Notes: generated from the letters alone by a model not told the origin. A stretch of 64,000 nucleotides of DNA from Achromobacter sp. HZ34 (GCF_002209485.1 NZ_NJIX01000007.1:124001-188000); one strand, 5' to 3'. Counted from the first letter of the stretch, positions 16,117 through 25,926 are shown. Numbers and translations are program-made.

Positions 16117-17589
16117 ATGAGTCGAACGGGGATGAACGTCCTGGTCTGCGGTGCGCGAGGCTTCATCGGCGCCGCCTTGTGCGAGGCCCTGGCACGCGAC
16201 GGGCATCGCGTGTTCAAGGGCGTCAGGCACGCCAGGCTTCGGAAAAACCGCCGAGATGAAAGCGGTGAAGGCGGCGGCGTCCACGGCGCAAGCAGCAACC
16301 AGATCGGCGCCGATGAGATCGGCATTGACTACGCCATCGACACCGACTCTGCCACCTGGGTCCCCAGGCTGCAAAACATCGATGTCGTCATCAACGCCAT
16401 TGGCATCCTGGTCGAAGGGCAGGGCCAGACCTTCGACCTGCTGCACCGGCGCGCTCCGATCGCGCTGTTCGACGCCTGCCAGCAGGCAGGCGTGCAGCAC
16501 ATCGTGCAGATCTCCGCCCTGGGGACCCAGAACGGCGCCACGCGCTACTTCCAGAGCAAGCGCGCGGCGGACGACCATCTGCGGTCCTTGCCGATTCGCC
16601 ATCACGTCCTGCGCCCCGCGCTGGTCTACGGAACCGCTGGCGCATCGGCCCGTTTTTTCCGCGCGCTGGCCACCTCGCCGATACATCCGCTGCCAGCCGG
16701 CGGCCATCAATTGCTGCGGCCCATCCACGTCGATGAACTGGCCGAGATCGTCGTCCGCTTGCTGAGATCGGGGGCTGCGCAGGGAGCGGCCTGGGATGCA
16801 GTGCCGGACACGGTGGACGCCGCCGTGAATGACGCGGGCGACCAGTCGCTGCGGCGGCCGGTGAGCAAGCAGTCGCCGGGCTCGGCAGACGAGCCGCCGC
16901 TGGGCCTGTCAGTTGGTCAGCCGCTCGATCTGGTAGGCGGCACGCAGGTCGAGTATCGCGACATGCTCGCCGCCTACCGAAAGTCCCTGGGCTTCCCCGC
17001 CGCGTGGCGCATCAGCATTCCGGCCCCATTGATCGCCCTGGGCGCGACGCTGCTGGACCGGGTGCCCGGTTCGGTGCTGACGCGCGACACCTGGCGCATG
17101 CTGAACGAAGGCAACACCGCCGAGGCCGCCACCACCGCCAAGATACTGGGCCGCGCGCCTGCCGGCGTCGACGCCTTCATCCGCCCGCAGGACGCCCCGG
17201 CGCTACGCCAGGAGGGCCTGGCCGCGTGGCGCCCCCCCTTGCTGCGAGGCGCGCTTGCCCTGACCTGGATAGGCACAGCCATCTGCAGCGCCTTCATCTA
17301 TCCGCAGGCGGCCAGCCTGGATCTGCTGGCCCGGGTGCATCTGCATGGCGCCCTGGCGCTGGCGGTGCTGTATCTGGCATCGGCCCTGGACTTCATCCTG
17401 GGCGTGGCGACACTGCTGCGTCCCGGCCGCCGCCTGTGGGCGGCGCAGGTACTGCTGATCACTGGCTACTCCGTTCTCATCGCCTTCGCGCTGCCGGAAT
17501 TCCTGTGGCATCCCTTCGGCCCGATTCTCAAGAACCTGCCCATCCTGGCGCTGTTATTCGTCTTGTTCAGTGAAGAGACCCAAGCATGA
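16117..17589 (+). CDS. SDR/NmrA-like oxidoreductase fused to DoxX-like membrane domain
   Basis: A 490-residue protein. Residues 1 to about 350 form an atypical short-chain dehydrogenase domain with the nucleotide loop GARGFIG near the N-terminus and RPALVYG further on. The last 120 residues hold about four membrane helices of DoxX-like type (from ALTWIGTAICSAFIYPQ). The ATG at 16117 has a strong AGAGGAGG site. It overlaps the next gene by four bases and is preceded by an operator shared with the GbsR-like gene. It probably works at the inner membrane in redox or quinone-linked chemistry, but the substrate is unknown. Confidence 0.82.
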   Translation: MSRTGMNVLVCGARGFIGAALCEALARDGHRVFKGVRHARLRKNRRDESGEGGGVHGASSNQIGADEIGIDYAIDTDSATWVPRLQNIDVVINAIGILVEGQGQTFDLLHRRAPIALFDACQQAGVQHIVQISALGTQNGATRYFQSKRAADDHLRSLPIRHHVLRPALVYGTAGASARFFRALATSPIHPLPAGGHQLLRPIHVDELAEIVVRLLRSGAAQGAAWDAVPDTVDAAVNDAGDQSLRRPVSKQSPGSADEPPLGLSVGQPLDLVGGTQVEYRDMLAAYRKSLGFPAAWRISIPAPLIALGATLLDRVPGSVLTRDTWRMLNEGNTAEAATTAKILGRAPAGVDAFIRPQDAPALRQEGLAAWRPPLLRGALALTWIGTAICSAFIYPQAASLDLLARVHLHGALALAVLYLASALDFILGVATLLRPGRRLWAAQVLLITGYSVLIAFALPEFLWHPFGPILKNLPILALLFVLFSEETQA

Positions 17590-18059
17590 ACTCCTACCTC
17601 GTACTCAAGGCATTGCATATCCTGTCCTCGGTCCTCATGGTGGGTACCGGCTTCGGCACCGCGTTCTACCTTTTCTTCACCAATCGCACGGGCAATGTGG
17701 CGTCCATCGCCACTGTCTCCCGCCTGGTGGTCAGGGCCGACCTGTGGTTCACCACGCCTGCCGTCATCTTCCAGCCCCTCTCCGGCCTGTGGCTGGCCCA
17801 CTCGGTGGGCTGGTCCTGGGCGACGCCCTGGATCCAGCTTTCGATCGCGCTGTACATCATGGCGGGGATCTGCTGGCTGCCGGTGGTCTGGCTGCAGGCC
17901 GAGATGGCCAAGATGGCGGCCGCGGCCCACGCCGATGGCGCCAATACCCTGCCGGTCCGCTATTGGCGCTTCGCCCTGTGGTGGGAACGCCTGGGCTATC
18001 CCGCCTTCATCGCCATGGTCGTGGTGTATTTCCTCATGGTGCTCAAGCCCGCGCTGTGA
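17586..18059 (+). CDS. DUF2269-family membrane protein
   Basis: A 157-residue protein with four predicted membrane helices, starting MNSYLVLKALHILSSVLMVG. The early HILSS histidine and the GFGTAFYLFF helix are typical of DUF2269 proteins, whose function is not established. Its ATG overlaps the stop of the SDR-DoxX gene, so the pair is translationally coupled and likely works together in the membrane. Confidence 0.8.
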   Translation: MNSYLVLKALHILSSVLMVGTGFGTAFYLFFTNRTGNVASIATVSRLVVRADLWFTTPAVIFQPLSGLWLAHSVGWSWATPWIQLSIALYIMAGICWLPVVWLQAEMAKMAAAAHADGANTLPVRYWRFALWWERLGYPAFIAMVVVYFLMVLKPAL

Positions 18060-18290
18060 CGCGGGGCGGGAAAGCGGGGGGTGGCGCGCAGGGGCAAGGT
18101 ATGGTTAAGATGGCCGCCAATATCCGCACCGAATGAGTCTGCACCGTATGAGCTAGTCCCCCCTGGCGCGTGCCGCCGCGGGCCGCTGACGTCACGTCCT
18201 GCTTGAGGAGACAAGCATGAGAAGAACGGCGAGGTGTGCTCCTGGATTTACCCCTGACGATATTGCCCGATTGACCGATCGGGGGACATC

Positions 18291-19529
18291 GTGACAGCTG
18301 TCGTCCCGACGCTATCCGAACCGGCGATCCGCCCCTTCGCGATTCCTAATTACCGCAGGCAATGGGTCGCCGACCTCAGCACTTCCTGCGCTTTCGAAAT
18401 AGAAACGCTGGCCCTGGCCTGGTACGTACTCGTCGAGACGGGCTCGGTGGTGCTGATGGCCGCCATCGCCTCGCTGCAGTTTCTGGGGACGCTGGTATCG
18501 CCGCTGCTCGGCGCGCTGTGCGATCGACACGGCCAGCGCAACACCATGCTGGCCATGCGCCTGTACTACGTCACGGTGGCGGCCGTCCTGCTGCTGTTCG
18601 CGCATACGGACAACCTGACACCGTGGCTGGCCCTGGGCTTCGCCACGCTCAGCGGCGTGATCCGGCCATCGGACATGGGCATGCGCAATGTCGTCACCAG
18701 CGGCATCGTGCCTCGGTCCGTCATGCTGCCCGCCATCGGGCTGTCGCGGATGACGATAGACCTGGCGCGGATGGGCGGGGCGCTGACGGGCGCTGCCCTG
18801 ATGGCCACCCTGGGCTTGGCCTGGGCCTACGCCATTGTGGTGGCGCTTTATGCGACCGCTGCCTTCTTCACCGCAAGCCTGCGCATGGACCGGCCGGTCT
18901 GGCACGCGGACGGTGCTACCGTCTTCGGCCAGTTCCAGGCTGCGCTGCGTTCCGTGCGCGGCGCGCCGGCGCAAACGGCCACCATGATCATGGCCTTCAT
19001 GGTGAATTTCTCCGCGTATCCCTTCGTGACGGGCCTGCTGCCCTATGTCGCCAAGGAGCGCTTCGGCATGGACGAGTACGGCTTGGGGATGCTGATCGCC
19101 GTCACGGCCACCGGCAGCATCACGTCGTCCATCCTGCTGTCACGCATCCGCCTGCCCAGCCCCGCCAGGACGATGCTGTGCTTCAGCGTGGTCTGGCATG
19201 CCCTGATCGTCGCTTTTGCGCTGACCAAGTCGCTGCCGCTCGCCTTCGGCATCATCTATCTGGCTGGCGTGGCCCAGAACCTGTGCATGATTCCGATGGC
19301 GGCCTTCCTGCTGGGTAATGTCGCGCCGTCCCTGCGCGGCAGCGTGATCGGCCTGCGCTCCATGGCCGTCTATGGCCTGCCCCTGGGGCTGATGGTGTCC
19401 GGCTACGTACTCAATCACGGGGTGGCCTTCTGGCTGCTGGCGCTGGTGTTCGCCGGCATCGGCATCAGCGTCACGGTGATCGTCTGGCTGAAGTATCGCC
19501 AGCACTGGCGGCCCGCATCGATGGCGTGA
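18291..19529 (+). CDS. MFS transporter
   Basis: A 412-residue carrier with 12 predicted membrane helices, starting from a GTG at 18291 after a GGGGGA site. The loop GALCDRHGQRN between helices 2 and 3 is the MFS motif A. The N-terminus (FRIPNYRR-like AIPNYRRQWVADL) resembles the enterobactin-exporter/MFS_3 branch, so export is more likely than import. The substrate is unknown. The 231 bases before it, after the DUF2269 gene, show no clear feature. Confidence 0.85.
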   Translation: MTAVVPTLSEPAIRPFAIPNYRRQWVADLSTSCAFEIETLALAWYVLVETGSVVLMAAIASLQFLGTLVSPLLGALCDRHGQRNTMLAMRLYYVTVAAVLLLFAHTDNLTPWLALGFATLSGVIRPSDMGMRNVVTSGIVPRSVMLPAIGLSRMTIDLARMGGALTGAALMATLGLAWAYAIVVALYATAAFFTASLRMDRPVWHADGATVFGQFQAALRSVRGAPAQTATMIMAFMVNFSAYPFVTGLLPYVAKERFGMDEYGLGMLIAVTATGSITSSILLSRIRLPSPARTMLCFSVVWHALIVAFALTKSLPLAFGIIYLAGVAQNLCMIPMAAFLLGNVAPSLRGSVIGLRSMAVYGLPLGLMVSGYVLNHGVAFWLLALVFAGIGISVTVIVWLKYRQHWRPASMA

Positions 19530-19598
19530 AGGACGACTGCGTGACGACGACGGCGTGAGAGATGACGGCGTGCGGTCGACGGGGCCGTCGGGCGCGAA

Positions 19599-20252
19599 TT
19601 ATTCAAAGCCCTCGCCGGACTCGTCCAACAGGCGATGCTTGATGGCGTAGTGGATCAGCTCCGCCTGGTTGTTGATCCGCATCTTCTGCTGGACCCGCGT
19701 CTTGTAGGTGCTGATGGTCTTGCCGCTGATGCAAAGCAGCGCGGCGATCTCGCCGATGGTGCGGCCCATGGCCAGATGGCGGAAGACCGAGTACTCGCGG
19801 TCGGACAACTGCTGATGGGGCAGGGCGCTGGCGGCGGGTGAGAAGTCGCGCGCGATTTTCTCGGCGATGTCCATGTTCAGGTAGACGCCCCCGCCGGCTA
19901 CCTTGCGTACCGCTGCCACCAGTTCCGCGGCGGCGCTTTCCTTGGTCAGGTAGCCGGACGCCCCGGCCTTCAGCGCGCGCACGGCATACTGCTGTTCGCC
20001 ATGCATGGTCAGCACCAGGACAGGCAGGCGGGGGAATTCATCCTTGATCTGGCGTATCAGCTCGACGCCGCTGCGGCCCGGCATGGACAGGTCCAGCAGC
20101 AGCACGTCCCAGTTGCCCTGGCGCAGCAGCGTCAGCGCTTCGGCGCCATTGGACGCTTCGCCCTGGACCGACAGCCCCTCGGCCATGCCCAGGATCTGTT
20201 TCAGGCCTTCCCGCACCAGAGTGTGATCGTCGGCCAGCAGGATGCGCGTCAT
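19599..20252 (-). CDS. NarL/FixJ-type response regulator
   Basis: A 217-residue two-domain regulator. The receiver domain has the acidic pocket ADDH at 7-10, the phosphorylated aspartate D54 in LLLDLSMPGRSG and the lysine in LTKES. The C-terminal LuxR helix-turn-helix includes LSDREYSVFRHLAMGRTIGE. The start at 20252 gives MTRILLADDH and overlaps the kinase stop by four bases. It should act as a DNA-binding output of the adjacent kinase. Its targets are not visible; nearby usp genes and the MFS carrier are possible. Confidence 0.92.
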   Translation of the reverse strand: MTRILLADDHTLVREGLKQILGMAEGLSVQGEASNGAEALTLLRQGNWDVLLLDLSMPGRSGVELIRQIKDEFPRLPVLVLTMHGEQQYAVRALKAGASGYLTKESAAAELVAAVRKVAGGGVYLNMDIAEKIARDFSPAASALPHQQLSDREYSVFRHLAMGRTIGEIAALLCISGKTISTYKTRVQQKMRINNQAELIHYAIKHRLLDESGEGFE

Positions 20253-21328
20253 GATGTTTTTTCGACCATGTCGGTGGTGATGGTGGGAACGGTGGCTATC
20301 AGGTGAAAGCCTTGTCCGGGTTCGCTTTGCAGGACGAGGGTGCCCCCAAGCAGCCGCACCCGCTCGCGGATGCCCAGCAGGCCAAATGATTCTGCCTTGC
20401 CCATTTGCGTCGGGGTGGCCCCGACACCGTTGTCGCGGATATCGATACGGCATTGCCGTGCGTCGCACTCCAGGCGCAGGGTGATGCGGGTGGCGCCGGC
20501 ATGGCGCGCCGTGTTGGTGAACGCTTCCTGGACGATACGGAATACGGCGGTCGTGAGTTCATGGCCCAACTCTATCTGCTCATCGCCGATATGAACATCC
20601 GTCTCAATAGCGTAGCGCTCGCTGAAGTCCTGTGCTAACCATTCGACCGCCGCGAAAAGTCCCAGGTCATCCAACATGACAGGCCGCAAGTTGGAGGCGA
20701 TGCGCCGGACCGAGGCCACGGTGGCGTTGATCAAGGCATGCAGCGACGCCGCCTGCGCGCGGGCCGCCGCCGCACCGTCCGGCAGCATGCCTTCCAGCAG
20801 CGACAAGCCCATCTTCATGGCCGTGAGGCTTTGGCCGAGGTCGTCATGCAGTTCACGCGCGATATGGGTTTTTTCTTCCTCGCGAATGTTCTGGATGGCG
20901 GTCGACAAACGCGTCAGTTCGTTGCGTGACGATTCGAGTTCGCGGTTGGCCCTTTCCCGTTCGGTGACGTCGCGCAACTGCACGGTGTACAGCTTGCCGT
21001 GCTCGTCTTCCCATTGCGAGATGGACGCCTCCAGCGGGAATTCCTCGCCATTGGCGCGCAGGCCGGTGACCTTGCGGTCGCCGCCCATCTGCCGCTCGGA
21101 TACGCCGGTGCGGCCGAAGCGGGCCAGGTCCTGCGGGTGCGTGTGGTGGAAACGGCGCGGGATGAAGCGGTTGAGCGATGTGCCGATGGCTTCGGCGGCG
21201 GGGCACAGGAAGATGCGCTCGGCCGCCGGGTTGAAGATGACGATGGTCTGCGTGGCATCGACCGTAATGATGGCCTCCATGGCCGATTGGATGATGCCGT
21301 AGAGACGGGTTTCGCTGGGGGCAGGCAT
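20249..21328 (-). CDS. PAS-domain sensor histidine kinase (NarX/HisKA_3 type)
   Basis: A 359-residue soluble kinase. A PAS domain covers about residues 5-125 (AMEAIITVDATQTIVIFNPAAERIF), then a dimerisation segment with the phospho-acceptor H161 in IARELHDDLGQSLTAMKMG, and an ATPase domain with EAFTNTARHAGA and DNGVG. There are no membrane helices, so it senses a cytoplasmic cue, possibly redox or a small ligand through PAS. It is co-transcribed with the response regulator through an ATGA overlap. Confidence 0.92.
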   Translation of the reverse strand: MPAPSETRLYGIIQSAMEAIITVDATQTIVIFNPAAERIFLCPAAEAIGTSLNRFIPRRFHHTHPQDLARFGRTGVSERQMGGDRKVTGLRANGEEFPLEASISQWEDEHGKLYTVQLRDVTERERANRELESSRNELTRLSTAIQNIREEEKTHIARELHDDLGQSLTAMKMGLSLLEGMLPDGAAAARAQAASLHALINATVASVRRIASNLRPVMLDDLGLFAAVEWLAQDFSERYAIETDVHIGDEQIELGHELTTAVFRIVQEAFTNTARHAGATRITLRLECDARQCRIDIRDNGVGATPTQMGKAESFGLLGIRERVRLLGGTLVLQSEPGQGFHLIATVPTITTDMVEKTS

Positions 21329-21432
21329 GGCGGAAGAGGGAGCGCAGAAAAGCCGAGATCAAAGTATACGGCGGGGTCCGGGAACCAGGAGCGCCACGGG
21401 GCGCCGGCAGACCCGCCGCCAGATCCGCCGCC

Positions 21433-22257
21433 TTAGTGCGACAGCAGCACCGGCACGGCGGTGGCCCGCAAGACGGCACTGCAGGCGCCGCCCATGACCC
21501 ATTCACGCAGGCGGTGATGGCCGTAGGCGCCCATGACGACGAGGTCGCTGCCCCGCTCGTCGGCGCATTCCAGGATGAGCCGGCCGACGTCGTTCTGATG
21601 GCCATCGCGTATCAGCCGCTGGGGGGGCGGGTAGCCGTGCGCGGCGAAGTAATCGTGCAGGTCGTCCCGCACGGCCGGCGTGACCGGGCGCGAGGTCACC
21701 GACAGCACCAGCAGTTCGTTGGCCCGGCGCAAAACGGGATCGGCGTCGGTCAGCGCCCGCGCCGCCTCGCGCCCCTGGTCCCAGCAGAACATGACATTGC
21801 GGCCCAGCGGCGGCAGGTCCCCCTGGGTGGGGATGATCAGCACCGGCCGGCCCAGGGTCATGATGATGGATTCGGTGAAATAGGGGGTGACCACGCTTTC
21901 CGGGTCGTCTTCGCCGGACTGGCCCAGTACCAGCAGGTCACAGGTGCGCGCATGGCGGGCCAGCGCTTCGGCCGGCAAGCCTTCGGGCGCGCGCCATTGG
22001 ACCGGAACGCCGGCCTCGCGCGCCGCGCTTTGCAGCAAGTTGTGCGCGGCCTTGCGGTTATCCGTCAGGCGGCGCTGCAGCACGGCGTAGACGTCGTCCG
22101 GGACGATGCCTTCGTCATAGGCGTATTGCGGCGGCAGGTAGCTGGTGTAGATGCCGACCAGGGCGGCCTCGTGGTCGCGGGCGACCTGGGCCGCGGCCCG
22201 CACGCGGCGTGTGCACGCGGCGTCGTCATCGAGGTGGACGGCGATGCGTTTGAACAT
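21433..22257 (-). CDS. Universal stress protein with two Usp domains
   Basis: A 274-residue protein made of two UspA domains in tandem. Domain 1 starts MFKRIAVHLDDD and ends near PVLIIPT; domain 2 ends VVMGAYGHHRLREWVMGG...VPVLLSH with the ATP-loop glycines. The start at 22257 gives the usual Usp N-terminus; the longer frame adds only six residues. An FNR/ANR-like site lies 63 bp upstream, suggesting induction under low oxygen. Confidence 0.88.
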   Translation of the reverse strand: MFKRIAVHLDDDAACTRRVRAAAQVARDHEAALVGIYTSYLPPQYAYDEGIVPDDVYAVLQRRLTDNRKAAHNLLQSAAREAGVPVQWRAPEGLPAEALARHARTCDLLVLGQSGEDDPESVVTPYFTESIIMTLGRPVLIIPTQGDLPPLGRNVMFCWDQGREAARALTDADPVLRRANELLVLSVTSRPVTPAVRDDLHDYFAAHGYPPPQRLIRDGHQNDVGRLILECADERGSDLVVMGAYGHHRLREWVMGGACSAVLRATAVPVLLSH

Positions 22258-22319
22258 GGGCAACCCCAGCAATCATGAAATTTCAGCCTGGATCGTAGGC
22301 GCGTGGGACGGGCGGCATA

Positions 22320-22333
22320 TTGATGTGGCTCAA
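22320..22333. promoter_or_regulatory. FNR/ANR-like site upstream of the tandem Usp gene
   Basis: TTGATGTGGCTCAA matches the FNR consensus TTGAT-N4-ATCAA at nine of ten positions. It is centred about 70 bp upstream of the minus-strand Usp start, in the gap shared with the large orphan gene. Confidence 0.5.
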
Positions 22334-22585
22334 ACGGCATGCGGGTGGCGGCCGCCGAATGGTGCTTGTTTAACGCTGTTTTGATAAATGTGACGGCGCA
22401 CCGCTGCGATGTGGCGGTAACCAGGACGAAAGCGAAGCTAAACAAGCTGAAACCTTTGCTCTCGCCATGCCCGCCGTACGCCCGTAGCGGCAGGGAACCA
22501 GGAGCCCTTGCGTGTGAACCGACCAGACATCCCCGCGATGCCTTTTTTTGCCTGGCATCGCGCACGCAGATCGAAAAGGCCACGC

Positions 22586-25500
22586 ATGACCATTCAAGAA
22601 CATTCACTTCCAGTAGCCACGCAACCGCCATACTGCCAAGGCGGGCCCTTGGTGCCATTGGCCCCGTCCGGCGCGGGCGACGGCCTGCGCTTTCAGCCTG
22701 GCGGTGCCAGCGCACCCCTGGCCTCGAAAAAACGTTCGCACAGCGTCAGGGAAAACCTGGTCAAGCTCAAGAATTTCCTGGTGCCGAAGTCCGAAGAAAG
22801 CAAGGCAAAGCACGCAGCGAAGAAGGCGGCCAAGGCGGCGGCCAAGGAGGCGGCAAAACAGGAGGCCAATCAGGTGGCCAATCAGTGGGCGGTCATGCCG
22901 TCCGCTGGCCTCGGACAAGTCGACAGGATACGCCGTGGCTCATCTTCGAGCTGGTCTACGGGATCGAGCCACGCAATCGCCGAGGGAACCGTGTCCTTCG
23001 ATCACGGGGACGTCAACGTCGTGTCCCACCACGACGAACGTCCGGTGGACGTGGAGAACGCCGACATCGGCTCACGCAGCACCAGGCATGGTGCGAGTCT
23101 CAAGCGCACACTGTCGGGCTTGTTCAGCCGGCACCGGGGGCACGATGGCCCCCACATCGAGGAAATCGGTCGGCCAGGCCCCGCCGACGCCAAGGAATAC
23201 GCGCGAAAGCGGAAAAAGAGGGCAAAGGCCGTCCACAGATCGGCCGAGGCTTTCCTGAGTTGCCTGGAGGGCACGTTCACCAAGGTGGTCAAGCCGGAGA
23301 AGGTGCGCCAAAACTCCAGGTTCAGGAAGTCCTGCCGAAAAGTGAGGCAGACGATGTCCCAGGCCGTCGTATTTACCCAGGCCAGGTTGGACCCTGTGAC
23401 CCTCGGCGCCGCCTCCGCGGTGACCGGCGGTAAATCCATCGAGAGGGATTTTGCCGATCGCATGAGCGCTTTCATCGACACTTGCGACCATGCAGGCTTG
23501 CCCGCCAGTGACCAGGGCTATGTGCAGCCGCTGCGCGATGCGCTCAAGGGTGCTGACCTCTATGGCCTGAATCGTACTCGCCTCTATGCCAGGGACGAGG
23601 ATTTTCGCGACAAGGCCAAGGCCATGTACGGGAACAGCGGCAGTGACAGCGACGACAGCGCGGACTCCCACGTCAAGGCGGAGCGCAAGCGCCGGGTGGA
23701 CGTTTTGATGAGCAACCTGGACCAGGCCGCGACGGCGCAAATGAAGTTCCTGCTGCAGCAGGCGCCCGTCGGAGCCTTGTTCAACGCGGGTCTGCTGATC
23801 CAGATGCGGGGTGAGGATTACAAGGAGCTCCTGCCCGTCATCGCCGACGGCTTCGTGGATCTGTACAAGGGCTATCGATGCGGCCTGCACAACGAGGGCG
23901 AGACGGAGCAGGACTATATCGCCCGCGTCATCGAGGAGCACGCGCCGGAATGGATGCAGTTACCCATAAGGATCGCCCTGGGCGCCGATCCCGACAGCGC
24001 TGCGTGCGTCCAGACCGACGTGGCAAATACCATCGCCAGGAGCATGCTCGGCGCCAAACAGTTGCCAATTGCGGCGCTGCTGGCACTGGGAAAATTACTG
24101 GAGAAGCGATCGTTGTCCGGCCATGATCGCGCCGTCTCGCGTGCAATGGCCGCAACCCTGAATCTGAGCGATGCGGGTATCCAGAAGGAAAACGTGGCGC
24201 ACGAGGTCGGCAAGGTCATGGAGGCTTTCCGCCATTACCTGGGCCTTGCGGGCTCGGGGATATCTCCGGACGCGGGAGACGCGCAATACTTGCTCGGCAA
24301 GCGGCTGTTCGACAACATGAATGGAATCGCCGCCGCGCTGCCTGCACAGGAGCCTGTTGGCGCGGTCGTTCCGTTCGACAACCAGGCCGTGCAATCGAGT
24401 CTCGCCAGAATGGCTGATGCCAGCAAGGCCGACACCAACAGGCCGGTGCGCAGGCGCCAGGGCGCACAGGCAGGTCCAGGCGGCGGCGTGGCAGAAACCG
24501 CGCTGGACGATGCGACTGCCCACGCGCTGAAGATGGCGAGGTCCCCCCTTCCTGCCTGGGGGCAGATCCCGGAGCGGCGCGGCGAAATGCTTGTCTATCA
24601 CCGAGGCGGCGTGGTGCGTCGCGTCATCGGTGAGATCTGGTTCCATGTCCAGTCCGCGTTCAAGAGCGGCCGCGACCTGCAGGAACGGCGCGCACAGCGA
24701 CGGCATGTGAATGTGGCAAGCGGGGTGCATCGCGTCGTGCATAACCTGTTCTTGCCCGACGGCGGGACAAGGACCTCCAGGAAGCTGGACGTCGAAACGC
24801 GGGCCCTGATCGCTTCCATCAAGCAGCTGGCAAGGAGCGAGGGCGAGGATTATGCGTGGGCTTACGTGAGGGAGCAGATGGAAGTGGCGCTGGCGACCGG
24901 TCGCCGGGGACAACTGCAAGACGCCGGCAAGGTGCTGTTCGACGATCCGATCAAGGGACTCGTTCTCTCGGGGCAGCAGCGGCGGTGGTGGACGCGCGCG
25001 TGGAACTACGTGATCGGCAAGTTCTTCGAAACTCCTTCCGATAGCAGTGTCGTCGAGCGCGCCGGAAAAATACGGGAGGTCGCCGGCGAGTCCTTGCACA
25101 AGGTCGTCGTGCATATCTTGCTGCGTGACGTGCTGGCCAGGGTTGTCGGCGCGGTGCGGGATGCGCGTCCTGTCGAAACGCTCCACGCTTTCAGGAGCCT
25201 GATGGAGGCCTATGCCGCATCGGGAAGAGGCAAGGACTTCGAAACCTGGCTCAGGCCGGCAGCGCAGTTGCTGAACCCCGATGACGCGGAGTGGATGATG
25301 GAAAGGCTGGAAAGGTATTCGTTCTCGAACGGCGGACACATGATCGATGTCTTCCAGCCCAAGCTGGACGAGGTCAAGCTGCTGGTCGATAAGGATGAAT
25401 ACATCGTGTACGAAGACTTCGCCGAAGCCCTGTATCGCGCCTTCGTGCAGGTGCATGCCGACAGGGAAATGGGCAGTGCCGGCGGGAGCGCATCCAGCGA

Positions 25501-25726
25501 CGCGGACAGCGAGGGCAGCCAAGCCGGTACTCGATCAGGCAGCGAACCCGGCAGCCGGGGGAGCAGCCAGAATGGCAGCCGCGAAGGCAGCCGCGATGGC
25601 AGCCCGACCCCGCGCTTCACCAACCGCAACTTTGGTCACCTCAGCAAGACGGACCTCGTGCTCGCAACGGGCAAGACCGTGCTCTCCCAATTCGCACCGT
25701 CTTCGCCCAGGGAAACGGCGCTCTAG
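22586..25726 (+). CDS. Large orphan protein, effector-like composition, unknown function
   Basis: About 1046 residues from the ATG at 22586 (MTIQEHSLPVATQPP, AAGG upstream); an in-frame TTG at 22508 would add 26. I recognise no domain. The N-terminal 60 residues are Ser/Pro/Gln-rich without a signal peptide, followed by a Lys/Ala run (KHAAKKAAKAAAKEAAK). A long, mostly helical central region follows, without clear membrane spans. The last 80 residues contain a Gly-Ser repeat region ending in a short conserved-looking tail. This layout is typical of type III-secreted effectors of animal- or plant-associated bacteria, but no secretion or chaperone gene is in view, so secretion is inference only. 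It is monocistronic between two usp genes. Confidence 0.75.
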   Translation: MTIQEHSLPVATQPPYCQGGPLVPLAPSGAGDGLRFQPGGASAPLASKKRSHSVRENLVKLKNFLVPKSEESKAKHAAKKAAKAAAKEAAKQEANQVANQWAVMPSAGLGQVDRIRRGSSSSWSTGSSHAIAEGTVSFDHGDVNVVSHHDERPVDVENADIGSRSTRHGASLKRTLSGLFSRHRGHDGPHIEEIGRPGPADAKEYARKRKKRAKAVHRSAEAFLSCLEGTFTKVVKPEKVRQNSRFRKSCRKVRQTMSQAVVFTQARLDPVTLGAASAVTGGKSIERDFADRMSAFIDTCDHAGLPASDQGYVQPLRDALKGADLYGLNRTRLYARDEDFRDKAKAMYGNSGSDSDDSADSHVKAERKRRVDVLMSNLDQAATAQMKFLLQQAPVGALFNAGLLIQMRGEDYKELLPVIADGFVDLYKGYRCGLHNEGETEQDYIARVIEEHAPEWMQLPIRIALGADPDSAACVQTDVANTIARSMLGAKQLPIAALLALGKLLEKRSLSGHDRAVSRAMAATLNLSDAGIQKENVAHEVGKVMEAFRHYLGLAGSGISPDAGDAQYLLGKRLFDNMNGIAAALPAQEPVGAVVPFDNQAVQSSLARMADASKADTNRPVRRRQGAQAGPGGGVAETALDDATAHALKMARSPLPAWGQIPERRGEMLVYHRGGVVRRVIGEIWFHVQSAFKSGRDLQERRAQRRHVNVASGVHRVVHNLFLPDGGTRTSRKLDVETRALIASIKQLARSEGEDYAWAYVREQMEVALATGRRGQLQDAGKVLFDDPIKGLVLSGQQRRWWTRAWNYVIGKFFETPSDSSVVERAGKIREVAGESLHKVVVHILLRDVLARVVGAVRDARPVETLHAFRSLMEAYAASGRGKDFETWLRPAAQLLNPDDAEWMMERLERYSFSNGGHMIDVFQPKLDEVKLLVDKDEYIVYEDFAEALYRAFVQVHADREMGSAGGSASSDADSEGSQAGTRSGSEPGSRGSSQNGSREGSRDGSPTPRFTNRNFGHLSKTDLVLATGKTVLSQFAPSSPRETAL
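25477..25605 (+). repeat. Gly-Ser coding repeat in the orphan protein
   Basis: GGCAGC-type units recur every 9-15 bases here and encode a run of GS dipeptides separated by R, E, Q or N (for example GSREGSRDGS). The spacing stays in frame. It forms a flexible, hydrophilic linker before the last 36 residues. Confidence 0.6.
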
Positions 25727-25850
25727 GTATTCCGTTTCAGGCGATCCCGCCTCCGCCTTGCCCTGCTTCGCCGGCGCCGTGCCAGCCTCGGGGCGCCGCC
25801 GGGTAGCCTGGATCGCGGGCGTGGGGGTACAGTTCGGGTTGAGGGGGGAA

Positions 25851-25864
25851 TTGACCCAGATCAT
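25851..25864. promoter_or_regulatory. FNR/ANR-like site upstream of the single-domain usp gene
   Basis: TTGACCCAGATCAT matches TTGAT-N4-ATCAA at eight of ten positions and ends 62 bp before the usp start codon, a usual distance for activation. Confidence 0.5.
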
Positions 25865-25926
25865 GGCGTCCAGGCGGCGTACGCCCGATCATGGTTATAT
25901 CAACGTCGACCCTAGGAGAGTTGTAC

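Noticed and set aside
22508-22585. Upstream TTG start for the orphan protein
   Set aside because: No ribosome binding site, and the added residues are Arg-rich and unlike a protein start; the ATG at 22586 is better.
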